From the NCBI GenBank assembly GCA_001839685.1, contig MLAK01000668.1:17024-81023 (forward strand): 64,000 nt of DNA. Direction: 5' to 3'. Within the stretch, counting starts at the first letter, position 1. Every line of letters begins with the position of its first letter. The position numbers were made by a program, and so were the translations under genes. This document shows positions 10,885 to 19,646 of the stretch, in pieces. The notes beneath the pieces are model-generated. The model saw nothing but the letters and a program-made list of their open reading frames with translations. It did no database searches and had not been told where the DNA came from. The DNA is from Tritrichomonas foetus (taxonomy: Eukaryota; Parabasalia; Tritrichomonadida; Tritrichomonadidae).

Positions 10885-12222
10885 ATGTCGCAATCGAACG
10901 CCGAAACTTTGAGAAATGCATTTAAAGCGCATGAAGACTATGCAAGCAAGCTTGAACTTTCACAAAATGATAAAGAAAGTCCGCTTTACCCAATGCTTCC
11001 ATTTGATGAAATTATCAAAGGCCCAGTGGCAGACCCACTCCTCCAAATCCTTGATGAGCTCGAATTTTACCAACCATCAAAAATCCAGAGCCAGGCCATT
11101 CCAATCCTCAACGATGGCGACAAAAAAGATCTCATTGCTCAAGCCCAAAGCGGATCAGGAAAAACCGTCGCATTCATTGTTTCAATGATCTTGCATGTCA
11201 ATCCAGAGGTCAAAAAACCGCAGTCAATCTGTCTCTGCCACACCCGCGAATTATCAGAACAAACGTTTAAAGTATTCGAATCATTAAACAAATACACAAA
11301 ATATACAGCCGGCCGTTGCGTAAAAAATGTTGAGGATCCAAGCCCAGATGCCCAGGTCATTTTTGGAACCGCTGCTTCCTTCGTTTTTGCTATTCGCGAA
11401 AAAAAGATTGATCCGTCTGAAATTAAGTTTCTTGTCGTTGATGAAGCCGATACAATTTTAGAGAAAGATGGATCACATAGAGGTCCAACTACGATGCTTA
11501 TCCAGAAGCTCCTTCCAAAGGATTGCCAATTAGGAATGTTCTCTGCCACTTTTCCACCTGATGTTATCGGATTTATTCACAAACTCCGACCAAATATCAT
11601 CTCAATTCGTCTTAAGCGTTCTCAACAACATGTTGCCACAGTGTCCCACTGGTACACTAAAGTTAATGATGACAATGAAGGTTACGAAGTTGTTTATGAT
11701 TTGACCAACCTTCGTGCACAAGGTCAAACATATATATTCGTGCCGTCAAAGAATGCAGTCAATTCATTGACCAAATATCTCACTGATAAAGGACTCACAT
11801 GTCGTGCGTTTTCATCTGATCTTGAAGCAACAGAAAGAGACGCAACTCTGAATGCCTTCAGAAGAGATGAATTCAAGGTGCTAATTACAACAGATGTGCT
11901 TGCAAGAGGAATTGATATTCCAACAACTTATTTGGTCATTAACTATCGTCTTCCACAGCAATTTGATCAAGCCAAGAAACGAAACGTTCCATCTTGTGAT
12001 TCTTACTACCATCGTGCTGGTCGTGCTGGAAGATTTGGAAGGACAGGACTCTGCTTCAACATCATTTTCGCATCAACAAGAGAAGAACAAACTTTGAAAA
12101 TATTCTGCGACAACCTTGGAATTAAACCACTCAACAAAATATCTAAAGAAGAACTGAAAACTCTCCCAGACGAAACTGAGGTACCAACAGAAGTTGCACC
12201 TGCAGCTGAAGAAGCAAAATGA
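10885..12222 (+). CDS. DEAD-box RNA helicase, Dbp5/DDX19 type
   Basis: A 445-aa ATP-dependent RNA helicase. Visible motifs: the Q-motif region (YQPSKIQSQAIP, about 62-73), Walker A AQSGSGKT (87-94), DEAD (186-189), SAT (220-222), ARGIDIP and HRAGRAGRFGRTG in the second RecA domain. The AQAQSGSGKT core, short N-terminus and RFGRTG ending are closest to Dbp5/DDX19, the helicase that strips export proteins from mRNA at the nuclear pore. One deviation: motif Ib, normally TPG, reads TAAS here (IFGTAASF), and motif Ia is RELSEQ rather than RELAxQ. The C-terminus adds a short Glu/Ala-rich tail. An eIF4A-like paralogue is the main alternative. Confidence 0.85.
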   Translation: MSQSNAETLRNAFKAHEDYASKLELSQNDKESPLYPMLPFDEIIKGPVADPLLQILDELEFYQPSKIQSQAIPILNDGDKKDLIAQAQSGSGKTVAFIVSMILHVNPEVKKPQSICLCHTRELSEQTFKVFESLNKYTKYTAGRCVKNVEDPSPDAQVIFGTAASFVFAIREKKIDPSEIKFLVVDEADTILEKDGSHRGPTTMLIQKLLPKDCQLGMFSATFPPDVIGFIHKLRPNIISIRLKRSQQHVATVSHWYTKVNDDNEGYEVVYDLTNLRAQGQTYIFVPSKNAVNSLTKYLTDKGLTCRAFSSDLEATERDATLNAFRRDEFKVLITTDVLARGIDIPTTYLVINYRLPQQFDQAKKRNVPSCDSYYHRAGRAGRFGRTGLCFNIIFASTREEQTLKIFCDNLGIKPLNKISKEELKTLPDETEVPTEVAPAAEEAK

Positions 12223-12366
12223 AAAAATAAAAGCCTTTCTAAATTATTTACAAATGAAAAGAAGAAGAAAAAAAAAGTAGAATTAAAAAACCAAAAAATC
12301 AATCACACTTGTCTATAAAAAGGTCTTACATCATAACTTTTCACTTTTGGTGTAGTATCTGTTTTA

Positions 12367-12431
<65 letters not shown>

Positions 12432-12906
12432 CCACAAAATTAAAATTAACCCACAAGAATGTCTCCAATGTGATTCAGAGGTCTTTGTTGGCAAAAATTA
12501 ACAATGAATTATAATCAAAATTCTAACACTTTTAGTGATGAAATTTATCATAATAACCAATTTTAACAATTTTCTATCTTTGTTTCTATAAATGCATGCT
12601 ATATTTATATTAATATATGATAAAAATGTCATAATTTGATTTATTTGGCAGGATATCCTTCATAAGTAATCATGAAAATACATTTGAAAGTTTGAATGAT
12701 CAACTCGCCATCACTATTAGAGTTAATTTCTATATTTCTTTGTTTTAATGAAGGCTCTTTAGAATATGAAGCTATTCATGCTTTAAATTCTTGTATATGA
12801 CAAAAACACTTTCTTTGTTTGAATACTTAAAACATTTAAAAACATTTTTTTGTTTTATTGATGACTTCTAATTAAAGGAAAATCATGGAATACAATAATA
12901 AACATG
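12223..12906. other. Convergent intergenic region with a 63-T homopolymer
   Basis: Lies between the 3' ends of the helicase (plus) and Myb (minus) genes. An ATAAAA string follows the helicase stop and could act in polyadenylation. The uninterrupted T run at 12369-12431 is the only distinctive element. No gene seen. Confidence 0.55.
12369..12431. repeat. Poly(T)/poly(A) homopolymer, 63 bp
   Basis: Sixty-three consecutive T residues on the plus strand. Trichomonad spacers are AT-rich, but a run this long is unusual. It could be replication slippage, a retroposed poly(A) tail in minus orientation, or partly an assembly artefact. The flanks show no obvious target duplication. Confidence 0.9.
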
Positions 12907-12907
12907 T

Positions 12908-14107
12908 TTACTCGAATTGCCTCAAAAAATTATTCAAACTATCTTGATCCGTTCCAACAACACCCCAAGTTGTCCTCGGTAAAGATTGTACAGTCATCGA
13001 TTGTGGATTATCAAATGGTGGTTGTGAATTTGGTGATGACATCATTAATGGTTCAGGTGTAAATGAAGATACTATTGGCTCTGGTGTTGATGAATTAATC
13101 TGTGGTAATACTGTATGATTAACACTCGGATTAAAATTATTACTATTATTCAAAAGACTATTATTGTTATTGTTTGCCAACATTTGGTTTGCTTGTGCTG
13201 CAGCTGCCTGCTCTTGTGCATGTCTGAGTCTAGGCGTTATTGGTGCAAGCGGAAGAGTTAATGGAGAAACACCAGAAATTTTGGGCATAATCAAACCGGG
13301 CGATGATAAATATGTTCTTCCTGTAAACAAAGACATATGTTGACGATCTTGTTCATTTGTAATAGGTGAATTAGATGGTGGTGATTCTTGCTTTAGTACC
13401 AATCGGTCACTGGACATCGTAATTGATGATTTATTTAAAGGAACGTTCGGATTTGAAGAAGATCCTTCATTATTGTTACTATTTCCACTTGCATTATTTT
13501 CTTCTGTTGTGTTAGTTAGCTGCCTGTAGTGATAACGGCATTGCACATCACTTCTATTGCCCAGAATATTTGCTATTTTTGTCCAGCTTTTATCACCATA
13601 CAAATTCACCAATTCTTGGAGCTGCTTGTCATCCTCAGGTGTCCAGTTCTTCTTGGATATCTTTGGATTCAGCCCACGAGTCCACCTCTGACTGCACTGA
13701 GCACGATTTCTGCCATTTCCAACGAAATGGGCGACAAACTGCCAGTTGTCTACTCCGTAGCGTGCAACGCCTGCAAGGAGACGTTTGTCTTCTGTTGCTG
13801 TCCATGTTCGCGTTTTCTTTCGAAGCGGTGATTGACCATCAAATGATTCTGGATCATCATGGGTGGGGAGAGGCTCTTCTGGCAAGGTCATAATCTCGTG
13901 AAGCTGTATAAGAGCATCATCTCGACCAACTAATTGTACAACGATGTCTCGGCATTGATCATAATTGATCACATCATGAAGATAATCTGAAAACGCACTA
14001 CTTAGGGCTTCACGCACCACGTCTGTAAGGTTACTGGTGAACCCATCAACGTACGAAATTGCGACTTCTACCATCAGGTTAAGCCCTAGGAAAGCCTCAG
14101 CAGTCAT
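12908..14107 (-). CDS. Two-repeat Myb-like DNA-binding protein
   Basis: About 399 aa counted from the ATG at 14107; an in-frame GTG lies three codons upstream but ATG is the better start. Two Myb repeats stand at roughly 101-149 (RTWTATEDKRLLAGVARYG...NRAQCSQRW) and 151-197 (KNWTPEDDKQLQELVNLYGDKSWTKIANILGNRSDVQCRYHY), each with the regularly spaced tryptophans of a SANT/Myb fold. Before them is a conserved-looking helical region of about 95 residues. The C-terminal half is low complexity: Asn runs, Ala/Gln, Pro/Ser, likely disordered and possibly an activation region. Trichomonads carry many small R2R3 Myb proteins, several shown in T. vaginalis to control promoters; the target here is unknown. 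Confidence 0.88.
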   Translation of the reverse strand: MTAEAFLGLNLMVEVAISYVDGFTSNLTDVVREALSSAFSDYLHDVINYDQCRDIVVQLVGRDDALIQLHEIMTLPEEPLPTHDDPESFDGQSPLRKKTRTWTATEDKRLLAGVARYGVDNWQFVAHFVGNGRNRAQCSQRWTRGLNPKISKKNWTPEDDKQLQELVNLYGDKSWTKIANILGNRSDVQCRYHYRQLTNTTEENNASGNSNNNEGSSSNPNVPLNKSSITMSSDRLVLKQESPPSNSPITNEQDRQHMSLFTGRTYLSSPGLIMPKISGVSPLTLPLAPITPRLRHAQEQAAAAQANQMLANNNNNSLLNNSNNFNPSVNHTVLPQINSSTPEPIVSSFTPEPLMMSSPNSQPPFDNPQSMTVQSLPRTTWGVVGTDQDSLNNFLRQFE

Positions 14108-15085
14108 TTCATTCACTCACAAAAAGTGGGTATAAAAACATAAAAATCATTCGCATAAAATCGATCTTTAAATTGGAAATTATTTTTTTTTCAAAAAAAA
14201 CTTTCCCTTTTTCAATTATTTTCTGAAGATCATTGAATTATCTCATCAAATTCATTTACATCTTCCCAATTTTTTTATTAACTATAGTTGAAAAAGTTTG
14301 ATGTGCGAGATGAAAAATACTATCAAAATGTTAATAATTGAGAATCAATTTGAGAAATATTCTATCGAAAAAACTTTTGAGTTGTTTACGATTCTCAAAA
14401 TTACAATTTTTTTTTCAAATTATTTCCGAACTGTTTTCTCGGCGACTCAAATTGTGTAAGTTATGTGTAAAGTATTCAATCTGGAAAAGACTTCAACTAT
14501 TTTTCTCATATGAATGGTTGAAAGAATGACTTAGGTTGATATTTTAGCGTTTCTCTTTAATTGACGGTTGCACAGATAAATGAAAGGCAGTCTTAAGTCA
14601 TCGTATAACAGACATAATACCATTAAACATTTAATTATTTCTCATTAAAGTAGCAATTTCGATTTAAATAATCACTTATTATTTTAATATTATATAAAAA
14701 TCAAGATAAAAAAGCAAATTTGCGATTTTTGATCAAGAAATAGTCAAACAATATTGCATAAATATTTCAATATAGTACCTTTTTTTCACTAGTTTACACA
14801 ATTTTATTTATTCAAAAATATTGAGTATAGATAGAATTTCTGTGGTTGACTGATTCTATTAACGATAAAAATTCATCACATGAGAATAAATCAAGTAAAA
14901 CTTGAGCGTGATGTGAAAAAAAAAAAATAGTTAGAAAAGTGAGTGAATACAAAGTTTATTCAATAAGCACACTTTTCAGAATTCACATCGGAATTTCAAC
15001 AAATAATCTGAATTTTATCTGATTCATAAAATATATATTTGTAATATATACAAAACAATCGGAATAATCGTATATAGTTTAATAT
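14108..15085. other. Intergenic region, 978 bp
   Basis: AT-rich spacer between the Myb and surface-protein genes. A GAAAAAGTT string at about 14289 is one of several in gene-flanking DNA in this window. The 63-codon frame at 14338-14529 has no supporting features. Confidence 0.45.
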
Positions 15086-16657
15086 TTACAATGTAGATGA
15101 TGAAGTTGTCTCCGAATAATTTTCTTTTGCATGTAAAAACAGAACATCTCTTCTTCTTGGTCTAACATTGAAGAAGTCTTGTTCGTCATCTGTATTATCA
15201 CCATCAAATGATTCACTATCAAGTGCAAGTGGATTACTTCGATCAGATGTTGTTTGGCTGTCATCACCATCTGTATGGAATTGTAACCTAACACCCATAT
15301 CGTAATCATCATCAGAAAGCATATCTTGTATCTTTCTAATGCATTTATATAAAATTATTGGAATCACAATTAATGCGATGGCAAGTGGAATGACAATTTC
15401 CAGGATAAGTGGTACATTTGGTGTTGGTTTTGGTGTGCTTGTCGCCATTGGTGACATTGGTGGTGTCTGTTCTGGCGACATCGATGCTGAAGCTGAAACT
15501 GATGCAGAGGGTGACTGTGATGGGGTCTGCATAGGTGAAAATGAAGGTGATGGTGATTGGGTTGCTTCTGGGGATGCTGATGGTGAAAATGTTGCATCTG
15601 GTGAGGCTGTTGCGACCCCAGTTTGGTGGGGGATTGTTGAAGGTGTTGCAACAGGCGTCATTGAAACAGATGGTGAATCAGAAGGTGAAGGCGACATAGA
15701 AACCGACGGCGAGGCTGATGCTGATGGTGTTTGAGTTGGTGGTGGACTCCTCGTTGGCCAAACAATATTCAGTGTTGGTAGTGCTTCACAATCTGGAGTG
15801 AGAATTGTATTAATTGGTATTTTTGTGGCGCCTGAAGTCACAATGAAGTTGCCATCAATACCTTCAGGTTTAGCTCCTTCTAAAGAGCAGTCGATTATAA
15901 ATGCCGAAGCCAAGTTTCCTTGTGGTGTTTCAACATAAGGCATAACAACTTGAACATTTGAGAAATATGATTTTTCTATGGTAATGGTATTCACACCTTC
16001 AAAAAGTGTTGGATATTTTGCTGAACTTCCTGTTGATGTTGATTGGCTATTCAAAAAGTTACAAAAAATCACATTGAGTGCGTATTTGGAAGCTGGTTTA
16101 ATGTTAAAGCAAGTATCACATTTATTTCCATTTACTTCAGAATATTTTAATGAAAAAAATGAAAAATTATTTACATAAAAAAGATTTTTGAAATCATTTT
16201 GGAAAAATGACGTGTTTGAGATGCTGATGGAACATGCATCATGTGAATAACTTGTAATTTGAATGCCGTAATCATTACCGGCTCCGCTTTCTTTGAAAAC
16301 CGATGTTTCAATATTAACTGTGGCTGCTGTTATTTCAAAAAAAGCTGAGCATTTGTCAAAAATGCAGTGTCTCACAAAAACTATCGATCCATCCGAAACA
16401 GTCGACTTTTGCGAGATTTCTCTGCATTCATATAAATATTGAGAAGAATCACGATTAAATGCTAAAGGGCTCATCAAAAAGTTCGTAAATTGTGTGGATC
16501 TCACTGACATTGATAAAGAATGCGAAAGAAACAAAATTGACGAGAAAGAATTATCGAATATCGAAGATTGTAATTTTACATTCGCTGAGCGTGAAACTAG
16601 TGGTGAGGAGATTGTGTGAGAGCATATTAGGTAATATAGGGTCAAATTGGTTATCAT
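15086..16657 (-). CDS. Type I surface protein: beta-helix-like ectodomain, Pro/Ser stalk, one TM helix
   Basis: A 523-aa protein whose architecture is clear even though the function is not. The N-terminus (MITNLTLYYLICSHTISSPLVS) looks like a short signal peptide. Residues about 25-300 consist of repeated short strands with patterns such as GSIVFVRHCIFDKCSAFFEI and NVETSVFKESG, typical of a right-handed parallel beta-helix as in the Pmp-like surface proteins of T. vaginalis. Then comes a stalk of about 110 residues built from Pro-Ser-(Ala/Val)-Ser units, likely glycosylated. A transmembrane helix (VPLILEIVIPLAIALIVIPIILY) follows, then a cytoplasmic tail of about 75 acidic/Ser-rich residues. 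Such proteins sit on the plasma membrane and may touch host or bacterial surfaces; that role is inference. Confidence 0.75.
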   Translation of the reverse strand: MITNLTLYYLICSHTISSPLVSRSANVKLQSSIFDNSFSSILFLSHSLSMSVRSTQFTNFLMSPLAFNRDSSQYLYECREISQKSTVSDGSIVFVRHCIFDKCSAFFEITAATVNIETSVFKESGAGNDYGIQITSYSHDACSISISNTSFFQNDFKNLFYVNNFSFFSLKYSEVNGNKCDTCFNIKPASKYALNVIFCNFLNSQSTSTGSSAKYPTLFEGVNTITIEKSYFSNVQVVMPYVETPQGNLASAFIIDCSLEGAKPEGIDGNFIVTSGATKIPINTILTPDCEALPTLNIVWPTRSPPPTQTPSASASPSVSMSPSPSDSPSVSMTPVATPSTIPHQTGVATASPDATFSPSASPEATQSPSPSFSPMQTPSQSPSASVSASASMSPEQTPPMSPMATSTPKPTPNVPLILEIVIPLAIALIVIPIILYKCIRKIQDMLSDDDYDMGVRLQFHTDGDDSQTTSDRSNPLALDSESFDGDNTDDEQDFFNVRPRRRDVLFLHAKENYSETTSSSTL

Positions 16658-16863
16658 GATTTTTTACACGAAAAAATCACAAAAAACCAAATTCTCAAAA
16701 CCTACTTTTTCCATGTTTATATGGCCCTTAATTCTATAAAAAGACCATATAAATGCGGAAAAAGTTGATGTTGGAAAACAGGTAAATTTTGAATAATAGA
16801 ACGATGACATTGGGTTGAGTTAACTGATTTTTGATTAACTAATTTTGAAAAATAATATTAGAA

Positions 16864-17097
16864 ATGGGAAAAAATGAAACTCCAAAAAAGAAAAATGAAT
16901 CCAAAAAGAAAAATCCAGCAACTGACAACAAAAAACCAATAACAATCCTTGGATTTGTTGGTAATACAGACAGATTAACTCTAGCGGTACAATTTGAAAA
17001 TGACCCCAAATATTACACAGTCTTAGCAGACAGTCTTCGGCAAAAATATCAAATGGAACTGATCAAATTTTTAGAAAGCCACCTTGCTTTTGAGTGA
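16864..17097 (+). CDS. Chromo shadow domain mini-protein (HP1-like C-terminal domain alone)
   Basis: A 77-aa protein. A lysine-rich leader of about 24 residues (KKKNESKKKN) is followed by roughly 50 residues that read as a chromo shadow domain: ITILGF, alternating hydrophobics, LAVQFENDPKYYTV, then VLADSLRQKYQMELIKFLESHLAF. This matches the HP1 shadow-domain plan of an ILGA-type strand, a (M/V)KW-like strand, a VLA...(M/C)P-x-x-(V/L)I-x-FYE-x-x-L helix pair and an aromatic end. In HP1 this domain dimerises and binds PxVxL peptides. No chromodomain is present, and the upstream DNA does not encode one in any frame I read. The start is set by a single in-frame ATG just after a TTAGAA leader. The fold is supported by pattern only. 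Confidence 0.65.
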   Translation: MGKNETPKKKNESKKKNPATDNKKPITILGFVGNTDRLTLAVQFENDPKYYTVLADSLRQKYQMELIKFLESHLAFE

Positions 17098-17258
17098 GCA
17101 CATATTTTATTTTGATTTTCTTTTTTTATATTTTTTACTTTAATAAACATAAACTATTGTAAAAACATTATAAACCGATAATAATGTTAAATTTATAACA
17201 TGTTTATTAATCACACATAATATTACTATTATCACAATAATTTTATAAAAAAAAAAAA

Positions 17259-19421
17259 TTAACCAAGTTCATTTTTGAGAATAGCAGATTGCTTATCATA
17301 TTCAGATGAAAACTTGGCCTGATCTTCTTGACTTGTATATCCGCGTAATCTCACAATTGACAAGAAGTGTTCTTTTGTTGGCTTTGGAGCTTTTGAAATA
17401 TATGTCACAGTCATTGCAATATCTGGACAACATAAAATAATTAATTCGGTTTGAATTTGAACAAATTCATAATCTATTCGTTTCTTAGCAAAGTCACTTT
17501 CAGCATTTGTACATTCTTCAACTAGAATTTTTAGTTCTTTTAGAGTTATTGAAATTCTTGGTGCTGATTGTGAAACCCCTTTTGAACGAAACATTGCATC
17601 TCTGACAGCCGCTACTACTTTTTGTGTGAATGATGTTCTCAATCTATTCATATTATCATTAGAAAGCCATTCACTAATAATTGAGAACCGCTCAACTAAG
17701 ATTGATGCAAGTTTTGGTGGTAATCTACTATTTTCTATATCATTTGGTTGCCATTGGTTATTTCCAATTTGTGCAAGAGGAGTTTCACATTCCTTAATTA
17801 TTGCATCAATTAAAATAAACAATTGCTTTCTTAATTCGGCACCAACACTATCTTTTACATCTTCAACTTTAATTTTCCTTCTTTTTTTATGACTAATTAA
17901 TGATTTCACTTTAGTTGCAAGTGAATCAACAATCGAAAGAAGTAAAGATGAAGTATTTGCTATACAACATGCTAAAATATAATGATCATCCTTTTTACAA
18001 CGCGTTGGAATGATTCGTGTCAGCATTACAACATATTGTTTTAGAAGACCTTTTAGCATTTTAAAGAGATCACGTAAAGACTGTGAAACATTAAAACCTG
18101 CGCATTTATCTATGCAACTTTTCATCGCAAGAATCAAAGTTGTTGAACTTGACATTGTTTTAGATTGATTGTCAATGTCAGAATCAGGATAATTTTCGGT
18201 ATTTCTGATAATTTTTTCAAGATTTTGTTTTTCTGCTTGTAAATAAATATCTATGTGTGGTGCAAATGCACAAGCTATTATTCCAATAAATTCATTGGCT
18301 GGTTCTTTAACAATTTCTCCAAGATGCTGTTCTTTTCGTTGTTTCCAAGCGTATTTTTGACGAATTCCTTCAGCAGAGTTTTCAAAATCAGGCATTGATG
18401 CATTTTCGTCAATATAAACAGTTTTAACAGTGGCAAAACTTTCAGCCATTTTTTGCTCAAATTTAACGGTGACTTCAAACGCGCGTAAATATTGTTTTAC
18501 ATCAAGCTGAGTCTCGTTTTTAAGGATATTTTTGACATGGCGAGTCGTCTTTTGGCAAAAAACTCTCGCCAAATGATAAAGCATTCTCCACTCTTTCGGA
18601 AACGCACAATGATATTGTCTATTGAAGAAATCTGCACGCTGTTTAAACCATTGGTACCTAGATTGCATTTCGCTAAGACTACTATTGCGATAAGCATCTT
18701 CATAAGGCGCGAGGAATTTATCACAAAACATTTCAATTGTATTTGATCGAAAATCACTCGCATAAGCATCAATAACTGCACATATTGGTAAATTTGCTTC
18801 TGTTCCAGTTCCACTGTATAGTTTTGATTCCAACTCTGTGTTAATTTTATTTCGAAGTTTTCGTTTTAAGTCATAAAATTTGCTTAAAAGTGGTTCAAGT
18901 TGTGGTGCTGTTTCATACTTTTTAAAGTATTCAATAAATGATGTAAGTGCAAGAATGTTAGCTGCACAATTTGAATAGTTTAACTGCTCTATGTTAATTT
19001 CAAGTTGTTTTACAGTTGTTGTCATCATTTGCAACCTTCTTAAAGTTGTAACGGTTGTTGTCAAATTTTTCTTTGCGTTATCAAGTGGCTTGATGTCTTT
19101 ACAAATTTGTGAAACAACATTTTCTGTGTTAACCGCCTGACCACGTATATTCTGAATTCGGCCTGAGAGGTCGCTGATAGCGTTTTGTGTATCTTTCAAA
19201 ATCGCTTCGCTGTTATTTCCAGTCACTGAATTTGAGCGAACAGCTTCTCGAATTGATTCTGTTGTTTGTTGCATTCGCGCTTGGATTTTTTGGATGGTTT
19301 TCGTTAAGTCGATAAGTGAACCGTCATCTGGAAGAAGTTTATCAATATATTCAACGGCGTTGAAATCACTTGTTGATAACTGCGTGTCTATGTTATCGAT
19401 ATCAAGAATCGAAGACGCCAT
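17259..19421 (-). CDS. VPS53: VPS53-like subunit of GARP/EARP tethering complex
   Basis: A 720-aa protein. The N-terminus has the hallmark DFNAVEYIDKLLPDDGSL, followed by the long coiled coil (IQKIQARMQQTTESIREAV...DIKPLDNAKKNLTTTVTTLRRLQMM) that in known VPS53 proteins pairs with VPS51, 52 and 54. The rest is a helical rod (CATCHR family) with the FPKEWRMLYHLARVFCQ segment also found in animal VPS53. GARP tethers endosome-derived vesicles at the trans-Golgi; EARP serves recycling endosomes. Length is close to the usual 700-830 aa. Together with TRAPPC8 at 25.8-29.6 kb, this places two Golgi tethering genes within 12 kb, probably by chance. No intron needed. Confidence 0.9.
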   Translation of the reverse strand: MASSILDIDNIDTQLSTSDFNAVEYIDKLLPDDGSLIDLTKTIQKIQARMQQTTESIREAVRSNSVTGNNSEAILKDTQNAISDLSGRIQNIRGQAVNTENVVSQICKDIKPLDNAKKNLTTTVTTLRRLQMMTTTVKQLEINIEQLNYSNCAANILALTSFIEYFKKYETAPQLEPLLSKFYDLKRKLRNKINTELESKLYSGTGTEANLPICAVIDAYASDFRSNTIEMFCDKFLAPYEDAYRNSSLSEMQSRYQWFKQRADFFNRQYHCAFPKEWRMLYHLARVFCQKTTRHVKNILKNETQLDVKQYLRAFEVTVKFEQKMAESFATVKTVYIDENASMPDFENSAEGIRQKYAWKQRKEQHLGEIVKEPANEFIGIIACAFAPHIDIYLQAEKQNLEKIIRNTENYPDSDIDNQSKTMSSSTTLILAMKSCIDKCAGFNVSQSLRDLFKMLKGLLKQYVVMLTRIIPTRCKKDDHYILACCIANTSSLLLSIVDSLATKVKSLISHKKRRKIKVEDVKDSVGAELRKQLFILIDAIIKECETPLAQIGNNQWQPNDIENSRLPPKLASILVERFSIISEWLSNDNMNRLRTSFTQKVVAAVRDAMFRSKGVSQSAPRISITLKELKILVEECTNAESDFAKKRIDYEFVQIQTELIILCCPDIAMTVTYISKAPKPTKEHFLSIVRLRGYTSQEDQAKFSSEYDKQSAILKNELG

Positions 19422-19646
19422 TTATTATATTCGATTTTCAAGACAAAATCCAATTATCTATATATTTTTTAATTAACATGTCATTACCCAAATGAAATGT
19501 GATCTAAAATTTTTTTCATGTACTGATGATGAAAGATGAAAAATGATAGAAAGAGAGAAAATCATAATTTTATTGTTTAATAGAATACAAATAATAAAAT
19601 TTCACGCACAATTTTTTTACAACTAAATCAAAAATTATATTTAATT

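Noticed and set aside
12303..12494. Minus-strand ORF rich in lysine
   Set aside because: It is mostly translation of the poly(A) run; not a gene.
13500..13520. ACTAACACAACAG on the minus strand as a 3' splice site in the Myb gene
   Set aside because: It has an extra base relative to the trichomonad motif, and the frame reads straight through as LTNTTEENN, joining the Myb domain to the linker with no missing domain.
15339..15734. Plus-strand ORF rich in Gly/Glu/Asp
   Set aside because: It is the antisense shadow of the Pro/Ser stalk repeats of the surface protein.
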